This document shows positions 12,301 to 24,300 of a DNA stretch of 64,000 nucleotides, piece by piece (the first letter of the stretch is position 1; each line of letters starts with the position of its first letter). The position numbers and the translations under genes are program-made. The notes under the pieces are model-generated. The model ran no database searches, was not told where the DNA came from, and worked only from the letters and a program-made list of their open reading frames with translations. Source of the stretch: Apteryx mantelli (taxonomy: Eukaryota > Chordata > Aves > Apterygiformes > Apterygidae); contig NC_089981.1 of assembly GCF_036417845.1 (NCBI RefSeq), positions 64,321,268 through 64,385,267 of the forward strand. The letters run 5' to 3'.

Positions 12301-15300
12301 TCTTAGCTTTTGTATTAGTGGAGTGAGTGTTGGGGCAGAGAGGGGAAAAACTGCTGCTAGTTCATCTTCCTTGGCTGTAGAAAGAGTGGGGACTGTCAAA
12401 TGAGGCCAGGTCAGAAAAGGTCTGCAGACCTCTAAGGTAAAATGTTATTACCAATGGTTGCCCACTCTCTTCCTGTGATAAGGCTTGCAGTGCTGGAAAA
12501 TTGGTGGCACTGAGTCTGTGTTAGTGTTAGTGAGCTGTTTCTCAGGAAAACCTTCACACTGCCTTTTCCCTCAGGCTTCTAGCATTGCTTCAGTAAAGCT
12601 GAGGCATGACACAGAATGGGCATTTATTAAGAAACTGAGTTTATTGAGTTGGGTTCTGTACTGGAACTACATGTTGCTACAGAGAGGCAGCAGGGAAGAG
12701 GTGGTAAAGCCTGTGAAAGTGGTAAAGTGGGAGTGATGAGCGGGCTCCAAGGAGGCAACATTTGGTGAGGTGATGGAGCAGTGAGGAGGAGGCAGGGCAG
12801 TGAGATCTCCATAAGGAACCATTGTCCTGGAGGATGATGAGGGTGAAGAAGAGGAATACCAACAGTCTGGCAGGCAGGAAATAAATGCTTTTAGTCCAAG
12901 CATTAATAAGGGCTCCTTCTGGAGTCTTAAGCAATAAACTTCCCCTTTCTGGCCTTTGTAAAACAGAAGAGACACTACAGAGGAGGTCTCAAAGATGTTC
13001 TTAGGCAGCACACTGCAAGCAAACCATGGTAACTAAATAATGAATCAGGTGGGGCTGGATGTTCGGATATCCTGTTCCCAGCTACTAGTACTGGTTTTCT
13101 CATCTGTGTGGGTAAATGGGCATAGCCTCAGTGGAAATGTCCCTTGCCTGTTTTACAGGCATTCAAACAGCTGGCCATAATTCATGTTGAAATTTCACTG
13201 AGCAGTTGTGACATATGAAATGCCTATAACTTTTGCTAGCCCTCACAAATGCAAATCTGGCACAGTCTTGATTCTTAGAATATTTTGTCTGACACTGGTG
13301 CCAGGTGGCTGCTGCCAACTCTGCATCTCTTTCTGCCCAGCTTGGGAGCAGGGGCCCTTCTTTTTCCTGGAAATAGCATGCAGCACAGAGCCTCTGTGGA
13401 GCTGGTGTACTGACAGCAGGCTCAGCTGCCACAGCAGAGTTTGGCTGTCCCCACAAAGCTGCTGTTCTCTTGGCTGGACGAGAAGCAGAGAAACACAGAT
13501 GATTGGTCTATGTTTATGCCCAGCTTTGAGGTGAAGCAGTAGCGGGTAGAGTGAATGTACTATTTGTCACATTCCCATATCCTGGCACCGCAGTTTGTGG
13601 AGTGTCTCCTACCTCTGCTTCAGGGTGCTCCAGAGATGGAGTTGGGGCAAAGCCTAGTTAGGCTCTTCTAGGCTGCCTTGCTATAGAGAGCTGTTGGGAA
13701 GAGCAAGCTTGCAAGCCTACAAGGCTGCTGAGGCTTGTTCTCCCCCTTCTCAGGCTGTTGGCCCTACTGGAGTTCCAGGCCTTGCTGGGCAGCTTTTGGA
13801 AAGGATCACGTAGATTCTTCTGCAGAGTGTGTCACTCAGCTTATCAGCCTCTCCTGTCCCCTCCTGGCACATGCCTTCAGGGCAGGGTCTGTTGTCGCAG
13901 GCAATGGGCTTATGGAATCGCTTGCATAAGTTCTTCATTTGTTGCTCTGTGCACATTGCCGTGATGCTGTTAAGTGAGCTCTGCTTAGTGTTGTCAGGGA
14001 TGGTGTGTGAAGGAAGCGTGATCCCCCCTCCAACTGTCAGTCTTGCTCCCCCTCGCAGTGTTTTGTGATCTGTCTAAGGCAATGGCTGCCCACTGTCCCA
14101 CTGGAGGAGTGGCCTAGGTGCAGGACTGCTCAGGGCTTCAGGTGTAGAGGAGGCTTGTCTCTGAGCTGGAGTCAGAGCTCAGAGTTTTGTTCCCTCTGTC
14201 AAAGCTTTGCCTGCTAGACTGCACTTCTGTATCACGTACTGGGATGTTCCTCCTTTTAGCTGAGGTTGAAAGAGGAAAAGTGGGAAGTGGGAACTTGACA
14301 TGTATCTGGGCTGTAGAATTTCAGGCATCTGAGCCAGAGTTTTTAAACACATGCCTCCTTCTGGAGCCTGTAGATGTATGGGCTGCCGGTGGTGAAATCT
14401 CCCTCCCCACCCAGGATCACTGAAGCCTTAAAGAGAAACCAGCTGCAAATGTAAATGACTTTCTGAGAAGAAAGTTAAGCTGACTGTTATAGGCCTCATC
14501 CACCTGGGGAAGGTTTCTCAGTATCACCCAAGGTGAGAGGGTAGCCGTTGCAGTACTGCTGCTCCAGCCCCCACGTGGATGTTCTCATCTACTATAAGCA
14601 AAACTCTTCTTGTTCGTGCCCCTCGAGGAGAAACTTAACCAAAGTTGCACATATGCTGGAACAGTGGCTGAATGGGCTTGACCAGTATCGTCCCAACGGT
14701 TTCCATTTTCACCTTGGGTGATACTGAGAAACCTTCACCAGGTGGCTGAGGCCTGTAACAGTCAATCTAACTTCCCTTTCAGAAAGATAATTACTTTCAC
14801 AGTTTTTTTTTTTCAGGCTTCAGTGATATTCTGTAAAAGACAAGACTTTTCCCATGCAGACACACACACCAGGTGCCTGGTGGAAATGCTGTCTGTACTC
14901 CTTTAGCTCTGCTCCTCCTTGCCTTCTGGTGTCTCTTGGCTTGGAAGTTCTTTGCTGGCTGTCAGGAGGGAGAGTGCTGTTGGGCTCTTCTTTGGGAGGA
15001 AACCTCCCAAGTCAATGGCACTGGTGTTAATTGAATCCCGGGCCCTTATTAGAGGTGTGATGCTGGGGCAGGTGCTTTTCCTTGGCTGGGGTGGAGGAGA
15101 AAACTGCATTGCTAAAGATGGATCTGGCTGTGTGAGGGAAGAGCTGAGACCCCATGTAGGTCCTATGAAACCTTTTAGTCCTAGAAATGTGCACAGCCTT
15201 TCCTCTGGCTGTTCAGGTAAGAACAATCCTGAGACTGCAGGCTGCCTCCTCCTGTGTACTGAGATCTAGCTGTCCTTGGTCTGTATTTCTTCCAGTAACC

Positions 15301-18300
15301 TCTGTCCAGCCAGGCTGGCTGGCTGTTCTGATACTCTGCAGTCTCGTTCTGGATCACTGCTCCCAAAGATCTCGCTGCATTTCTACCCTTTCACTACTAC
15401 TACAGCAGGAAAGTAGCAGGCTCTGAATGTGCTGCATTTTTATCCCCTCCATAGGTTTGAATACAGGGTGCTTCTACTCCCTGTCCACTCTGCTGAACCG
15501 CATGGTGATCCACCACTACCCAGTAAGTGCCTCTGACCCTCAGGGCCCTCTGCTCGCTGTTGTCCAGAGCCAGCTGCCAAGAGTCTGTGAGAAATCTGAT
15601 GCTACTGCGCTTCTGGCTGGCTCTGGCACAAGTTAGCTGGCTGGCTGGCTAGAAAGCACTGGTTTTCTTTGGTCTCTGTAGCACCCCATGCAAGAGCTGG
15701 TGAGCAAAGGCAGCTCCTCTATACCTGAAGTGACAGCGTTTTCTTTTGAGAAATTCTCCCGGCCATTGCCTCTGCCCTGTCCCTGGCAGTGGTTCCCGCT
15801 GGGATGTCTGCACTTGGGGACTGCCCATACTAGCACTCTTGCAGCAGGAGGGTGGGATGCAACTGAGCTTCTGTAGTGCTTACTGCTGGGGCTGAGTACC
15901 AATGAGCTCACTCCCATGCTACCTTGTGATTGGTCCCAGTGTTTCCTGGTAGATCTGATATAAATCCTGATTCCAGGAAGCAAGTTTTGTAGGATTTATG
16001 CTATCTCCTCTCAGAAGTGCCTGTTCACATTGGTGAGTGCTCACCTTTCCTCTGGGCTGGCTCAGGAAGAAATGCTAAACCACTTTTCTTTGAAGGCCAG
16101 AATAGGGTGCTGCATTGACTCATACTTGGCCCAAAAGGTCCTTGCAAACTCTAGTTTTGGTTAGCATGTTATCGGGAGAAGACATGTATGGGGGGAGGCA
16201 GCTTTGGTGTCTCTTCCTGTCTGGGTTCTCTGTACTTTGCTTGTTGTTGGCTATGACTTGGCTCCTGCGTTTGTGTGTGTGTGTGTGTGTCTTATCACAG
16301 GGGGAGGAGGTGAATGCTGGCAGGATTGGACTCATCATTGTACTGTCGGGCATGGTTGGGGCCCTGATCTCCGGCATCTGGTTGGATAGAACCAAAACCT
16401 ACAAGTAAGTCCCTTGCTTGCCTCTCTGCCCCCAGTGACTATGCTCTGCCTCTATACTGTGTGAGGAACAAGCCTGTGCAGATGCAACTCTGCTGTCCAG
16501 GAATGAGTTGCTGGGAGGGATTTGCAAGAAAAAAAAATAGGGTTCTTCTAAACCCAGATAATCTAAATTGAAACTTGGAGCAGTGTGTTAGCCTGTGCTA
16601 GGCCTATACAAAGTCTGGTTCTGGTGTTTCCTATTCCTGGCATGTTTGCAGGCTGGTGGAGTTCATTCATCAAGGTGTGTATGTTTGGCTCTTTCTGCTG
16701 TCTGTTTTGCTGGTTTTTGGATTGGCCTGGGATGAAAGTTTGAGTGTTTGTATGCAAACTCCCGCTGTATCATATTGATATGAGTTTAGATGTTCTGACT
16801 GGGGTTGCTGAGAGGGAGCTGAGACGGGATCTCGGGAGAGGTGCCTGGGGGGTAGAGAAGAGATGGAACAGCCTGTCTGAGCAGGGAAGGCATAGGATGC
16901 CAGGGAGGGATCTCAGGCTTGGCAGGCAGGTGATAGGGGTTGCCTGGGCTACCCAAGTGGATTGATGCTTTTCTTCCAGGCAAACAGAGCAAGGCAGAGT
17001 TCCCGGTGTGACTGTTCCTGTTGTGACCTTGCCTTGTCAAGGTGGCCATGAGAACAGTGCGTTGTCATGTCCTGGGATGGCCCTGGCTAGGTCTTCGCCA
17101 GCCGCTAGTGTAGGAAGGGGGAGAGATGGCCCAGCAGCTGCTTTGTCAGGGCTGAGAGAGTTCTTGGCACAGGCAAAATCAAGACTAGGCCATTTCTCTG
17201 CCCTTACAAACTAACTTCTGTGAATCTCTGTCCTACTTAATGAAAGCGCCATTGAATCTAGTGCCCAGAGGCATTCTGTGAGTGTGTGTATTTAGGGCAG
17301 AGGTAAAGGGTGTGGGGTTGGGTGATGTGGTGTTTGCTGCTTGTGGATTGGCAAAGCAGATCTGGCCAGCACACCCTGCCGCCTGCAAGGAGACAGCTAA
17401 GGGTCCCTGGTGTTCTGCAGCTCTGCTAGCCCCCAGGAACTCAGATCTCACTGACAAGACTCCCTGAGACCTTGCCCACTAGACCTTTGTAGGGTGTCCT
17501 GGGGGATGGAGAGTGCCTGTGCTGTCTTACGGGGGGATTCGTGTTAACAGTTTTTCACTCTGCCCACTGGCTTTGAGAACTGTGCTAACCTGCTGTCTGA
17601 GCAGGTCAGGGAGCAAGTGATGTGTTGGCAGCTTCGTCTGAAGTGTGAAGGCAGCTTCAATGTCCTTTCCTTCCAGCAGCTTTTTACCTGGGGGAGCCCC
17701 TCTATCTTTATCCTAACTGGTAGCTTGGGCCAGAGAAGTGTTGTCTCATTGTGGGTAGTTTAGGTGAATATGATTAACTGTGGGCTTGCAGCTTCTGAAG
17801 AGACCTCTGGCCCTAGCTGTCAAGTACAGGGATCATAAATGGGGAGGAAGTGGGCTTTTCTGACAAGACAGAATGGTAGATGGGGGTTCCTGAGGTGCTG
17901 AGGAACTTGAGCAGATGACTGATACAGAGACCAGCAGGTTGCTTGCTGCTGTTTCTAGATTGTTGCATGCAGGTGAGTATTTCTCTTTTGGCAGCTCTGA
18001 GAAATGGAAACACAGCTGCTCTGAACTGCACTAGCTGTGCGATGCAACATGTCTCTTTCCGACCTGGCGCTAGTGGTAAGGTGGCCTTGCCTGGCGCTGC
18101 TAGGGCAGATGGTCTTCCTGGCTCTCCCTGAGTTAAGCTAGGTTGCAGCATGAGGGCTCAAGAGCTTTGTGGCTCACTAGCCAGAGCTGGGACTTGCAAC
18201 TTGGCAGCATGGGGGAAAAAAAGTCCTGGGTTTGTTCCAAGACCCCTGTTTGCTTGACGGGACCATGTAGGTGGGCAGAGCTGGCTGAGTGTACAGAAAG

Positions 18301-21300
18301 TAGGGTTATGCCACCCACAGAATTTACCCTACAGACTCCAGGAGGTACTTGGGGCTAGATGCAGCCTTATATGAGGAAAAATTCTGCTAAGAATTTCTTC
18401 TCCATTGCAGCCCACTAAGTGGATTTCTGTAAAACTAGCAAAATTTCTCTGAATGCTACAGAGTCTTTATTTAGTCTCATTTAAAAGTCTATTTAAAAAA
18501 CTGTCAGAATGCCAGATGTTCTAGATAGGTACCCTCCCCCTTCCCTTCACCACACAGATAGTATCAGGAATGTAATGATAAGCACATGAAAATCAGGAAG
18601 GAAAGATGTCAAGTCCTTTTTTTAGTCAGCTTAGAGAAGAGAGAGAGACAGGCTGATGAATAGAATCCAGCTGTGATTGAGGGGAGCAGGGGAAGGTTAA
18701 TAACACAAGGAATTGCAGAACTCTATATGCGTGTTTGATTTTTAGTGTCCCATCAGCAGTTCCTTGAAAGGGTGAAGCTGTGCTAAGTCAGGCTTTCCCC
18801 ATCTGTTGTGCTCGGGCACCAAATGGCCTTGCATTCTTGCTTTTATTTGGCAGACAAGTCCCTGCAGCCCCTGCACTGTTCTTATTTTTGGAATTAACAG
18901 GCACATATTTGGCCCATACAAATACATGGGTTATGTTGTGATGGGAGAGCTGTCCCAGAACTCAGGATGCCTTTGGTGGGATGGTTTGTTGACAGCAGGC
19001 CACTTCTCTAAAACCACACAGTTTTGACATTAAGTTAAATGGGACTCCCTGTACATCTTTGGGTTCCTGCCTGAGAGGAAAGGTTGTGACACCTGGAGGC
19101 TACTGATTTGCCTTGGGTGTCTTAGTATTTATAGGGGAGTCTAGCCTGGAATCAGGGATCTAGGAACTGGATTAATCAGCACTTCTCTTTGGCTACGCTT
19201 TGCTTTTAAGGGCAGTGTTCAGATGGCCGAGGGCCTAGCTGCTTCCAGGCAGTTGCTTTCTGCTGTCGTCTCTGTACTCTAAGATCTCAGAGATGCCCAT
19301 CTCTCTCCATTGACTAGACGCAAGAATCTTAAGTGCTGTTTTAAATGTGTGTATGGCCCTGAAGTGTGTTTTAAAATTGGGGAGAGGGAGGGAAAATATG
19401 GGCAGTGGAGAGTGGGGCACTTGGGTCTTTTGTGTTAAAAGAAGGCTGTCAGCCTAGCCTGGCCTGAGTTTTAGGCCTTCTTGTTGCAGCCTTTTCCAAG
19501 CTAGTCCCTGTGTAGTGTTCTGCCGTATCTCTTCTTTCATAAACACTTTACCAAGGCTGTCCTCTTCTGTGACCTTCATACAGAAAGTGACAGAAAACCG
19601 ACTGCAGAAGGATGTGGGGCATGAAGACCAAACTAGCCCTCTCCGATTCTTCCCTTTTCTAGAACCTGACACCTCAGTGTCTTTGACAGTGAAATCCTTC
19701 TGGGAATATGGGGACAAGGCATTTATTTGGGGTCTCGTGCAGCCTGGAACATGCTGTCCTCATGGTAAAGCCCGTGAAGGCCATCTGTCATCCCAGCTCA
19801 TATAGCAGAGAGCACTGGAGCTGCAAATAACATCCCAGTGAGCAGCTAAAGCTGTGGCACCTGGCTGTGGCCTCCCACCCTCCCCCTTCTTCATTTGTTG
19901 CTTTTTCTTCAAGCCCTCTTCCTTCAGATGCTGCTTGGCTCTAGTGTTTTCCCAGCTCTGCTTCCCTGTGAGCCTGGTCCTGTCCCTTTGCCTTTCCTTG
20001 CCCGAGTGATCTTGTGGGATGCTGCTGGACTGGGCCTAGCCCTGTATGTTCCTTGCTCTAGAGTTTCCTCTGGAGTTGGCTGAACAGCAAGAGTTGTGTT
20101 CTCCATTTCAGTCCTGTTCCCTGCTGATGCTGTCCCTGGCTGGTTTTCTTCCCCAAGGTCCCTTTTTCACAGTCCTTTGTGCAGGCTCTTTAATCTGCCT
20201 CTTAAAAGGGGTAGGGAATGTACTGGGGGCAGATGAATGTCAGGGCAGCTTAGGTTCACTAAAGTGACAAGTGTGTCAGCTCCTTCATAGATCTCCCTCT
20301 GGCTCTGCCACAGAGACTTGACAGCTGGTGCCCTGGTAGTGCTGCCTCCATCTTGGTGCTCTGGGCTCCTTTCCCAGACCCTAGAGCACAGAGATAGTTT
20401 AACCCCCGTTGTCCTAAGGTGATATAGCAGGATGCATAATTTCGACCATGCACTCTATCGCACTGGGTATCCTATCAGGGAGACTGGCTGTACATGTTCC
20501 AGGTAGTGATAATTATCAGTCCCTGTTGGGTTATCAGCCCTGACAGGTTGCCTAAAGCACCAGGATTTTGTGCAAATGCCCTCTGTGAATCTGTTTCTCC
20601 ATTTTTTTTTCTATTCCTGTAAGACTTATATGACTATGATAAGTGAGTTTTCAAGCAAAAGCAGGCATTCTTCCATGTTCTGGTGTCCCTAGGACTGCAG
20701 AGTGGTCTTGCTGTCCTCTGACTAGTGAGCATGGTGACAAAGGCCATCCCTGAGAAGCACCCTTCCACTCCCCCCCCCCCCCCCCCCCGGAATTCCTTGT
20801 CTCCCCATGCCTCAGTAGCTACCTGTGTCTTAGTCAAATCCTTTGATTGTATGCAAAATTTTGGGTCCTGCTTGGACAACTAGGTGCTAAATCTCCTTTT
20901 TTTTTGTCATCAATGGTATTCTCACAGGAGCAGGTGCTTGCTAAAGTCAGGTTTAGCAGAAGTCTACCTGTGTGCTTGAGGCTGTTTCATGCAGCAGAAG
21001 CTGCATCCAGGGCTGCCTGTACAAGTCCCAGGTAGGGGTCCTGCTTTAGAGCTCTTGCTGGAGTATTATCTGCAGTGCTCAAGCTTGCAGTTCTTGTTCT
21101 TTCACAAGGGTCTATCAGTTTGTTTCGTCTTACTGGAGCCTAATGATTGAGGGAAGTGGATCAGCGAGGAAGTTTGCTGTCTCCTCGAGCAAGCTAATGC
21201 AGAGCAGATGTGGTACCCATGGCAAGGTGGAGTAGAACTCTCCATTTTTTCCCCACCTAATCCTGCAATTCCAATGGAAAGCACCACTTGCTTTAACCTG

Positions 21301-24300
21301 CAAGAGTGGCCCACTTGTCAGTCAGCTTTTGCTCTAGTTCTCAGTGGGGGGTTGCATGTTCTGGGAGCTTGCAGCTTCACTAATGACACAGCCTCAGTGT
21401 GAAAGAAAGTCCTGACCACATCTGGTCACTAACTCATTCATCATCTTTGCCCTGGAGATGAGGAGCAAGGCACAAGCGTAGGCAGCTGTGAAGACGAAGG
21501 GATTCAGATGCAAACTCCCTTGACTGTTTGAACCATAAACCCAGGAAATGGGCAAAGTTTTGTGGGACTACCCTGAGAACTCTGCCCTGAGACCAAAACT
21601 AATGGGAAATGGGAGAGAAACCAAAAAACCTGTGTCCAGACATGTTTCAAGTGTCCTCGCTGGCAGAGAGTAAGTTTTTCAGGGTCACAGCTGCTTCATG
21701 GAGGCCTGCACTATGTAGCGTGTATTTTAGCACTGATTTCTGTGTAGTTTGGAGACTTCTTTCTGTGGAAGCTGCATCCAGTTCAAACTTGGTCTGTGCA
21801 GCCCAGGGAGCTGGAGATCCAACCTTGAGCTTCTCTCCAGTCTGCTCTTTTCCTCCAGGGCTGTTCTGTGCCAGGGGATGGGAAGCATGAGAACTCAGGG
21901 GAGATATCTAAGGAACCCCGTATTGAGCAGAGAAAGGCTTTTACTGCCTCTCCTTCACCACTTTCTTAGGCTACTCTCTAACTCCTGTCAGTCAGTCCTT
22001 CATCTCATCTCCTTCTGTAGCTTCCAGACTATGTGCCAGTCTTGTAGCAGCTCTCTGTAGTGTGTTACAGCAGAAGGAGCCCCTTTATGCTACCTTCACA
22101 GGTGAATTTTTTATCCATAAAAGTACTGGAAAAATATATTAAAGAAGCTGTATAGCATTGGAGGTTAAGGGATCTGCCTACCCCTTTGTTCCAAAACAAA
22201 ACTACTTGTCACAGCAAAATATTTAATGTATTGAAGGTCTAAATAATGTGTCTTTTGAATCTTTATAAGCATGAATCAAAAGCTGAAGTCTGAAGTTAGC
22301 TTCTCAAGCTTGTATTTGGATAAGAAATGACTTAGGGGCATGAGCCCTGCTAACTTCAATCATTGTCAGCAGTGATGGAGGACAGAGCCATAGCTGGAAC
22401 ATTTTAGTTTTATTTGTGGTAATTCAGTGTACTGGAAAATTTTTATTGCAAATATAATACTGGTTGCCTGTTACCAACTTGAGGTTGGATTTCTGACAGC
22501 TAGTATTTGCACTAAAACCAAAATTGAATGTGAAAATAGTCAGATGTAAAATTTTTTTGTTTCTTTAGTAGAATTGTATATACTGATACCAAACACATTC
22601 TTTAATGGATTAAGACTGTAAGACTGGCTAAAAAGTACACAAGTAGCTTGTGAATGTACTTATAACTTGTTCCTAGAAGCCCCCACCCCAAAAAGTTAAT
22701 CTTTTTCAACTCTGGTAACTGTTCTGCTTTCAAGATCCTGTTGGAATTTCAGTCAGTTACAGGATTTACCTTTTCTTCCTTCCTTCCTTCCCCAAATATG
22801 TACTCCTTGCTATCTTCTGTCCTAGAATGGGCCGTGTTTTCTTTGGATGTGGGAAGGAGTTCCTGGTTATATAGTCAGGGATGTCAATTGCTATCATTTC
22901 AGTTCTGGTAAAGCTGATCTGGGCTGTTGCATTTGTCTCGCAGCACTGAGTCCACCGCAATTCCTTAGCGTAGCCAAGCTACAGCCCTGACTGTTCCTGG
23001 TGTCTACCTGGTGTGCTTCCCGGGTGCAGGGGCTCTTCTGCTCCTCTGCGCACAGGGGAGAGCTCATGGTTCAATTGCTGTTGGCTGTAGCACTAATCCT
23101 ACCAAACACCCCATGGCTTGAGGGTCTGAGCTGTGAGGGCACCCTGCATTGTAGGTTGCCTCTACAGTACAGCAGGCAGCTTAAACACAGAAAGCAATGG
23201 CAGTGTAATTTGTTTTGGATAGCACTGAAAAATACAGGTCCATAAAACAGCATCCTTGTTTTCTCACTGTTTTAGAGAGTTCTTCTGATCTGATGGTGTC
23301 CTCTATGGCACTGAGGGTCTGTCCTCTGTACGTGATTCTTCCAAATCTTGGAGGGGCTGTGCAGCCTTTCTCAGCTGACCCGTGCATTGTAGGGCTGCCA
23401 CGGTTCCCCTCTTCACCCAGCATTCCCATTCTGTAACAGTGCAGTCACCTCTTCCTTTTGCTTTCCTGCTTGCGAGTGTTCAACCACTTCAGCCCCCCCG
23501 CTTATAAATAAGTGTGTTCAACTGGTTATAATACAGAGGGTGCCCAGGAACCCTAGCTAGGAGGAGCAGTCATTAAGGTTAATGATCTCTTCATTTGACT
23601 TTCTGTCCTCTCAAGAGAGATATATGGCACATGGCCAGGGAACAGTCAGCCAATGGTAGGATCTGAGCTTCCTGACTGCCTCATAGGTGCCTCTTTATAG
23701 GTGCAATGTCATTCCTGACCCCCCAGGGAGCAAAATGACCCTGAGAGGCAGGGAAATAGGAACACCTATGTCTGTTCTTGCATCTCCTGCTGCCCTGCTT
23801 TGTGTCCAGGCCCTTCTGTGCTCTGTGTCAATGCAGTTTCTCTGTCAGTGGTAAGAGTGTGAGAGGGCTGTGCAACTTCTTTGTTACCATATGCTGCAAG
23901 CTATACCGAGATCTGTGGACAAAAGGAATAGGAGGATCGGATTAAATAAAACCTGGATTGTGCTTTGCCTTACAGACAGACAACGCTAGTGGTTTATATC
24001 ATGTCTCTGGTGGGAATGGTTGTCTACACCTTCACTCTCAGTCTGGGTCACCTCTGGGTGGTCTTTGTGACTGCAGGCGTGCTGGGGTAAGTTTATGTGC
24101 AGTCTGCTTTGTGCTGCATGTTGTCTGCCAGGAGATGAGGGAGGAGGCAGGGGTCATGGCCCAGGAGAGAATGGGGAGGGCTGCGGTCTGTGTATGGCTC
24201 TTGCATGGGATAAAGATAAAATGATCTGTTCTCCACATCTCTTATGTATGTGTTTGATTAGTCAGGGACATAAGCGTAGCCCTGCTCAACTACAGTTGCC

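Larger units (their letters stand above)
10727..15454 (+). other. FLVCR2 intron 3
   Basis: A 4.7-kb intron holding a CR1-like tail fragment (about 10835-10955) and a large inverted repeat (14416-14827). I recognise nothing else. Confidence 0.85.
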
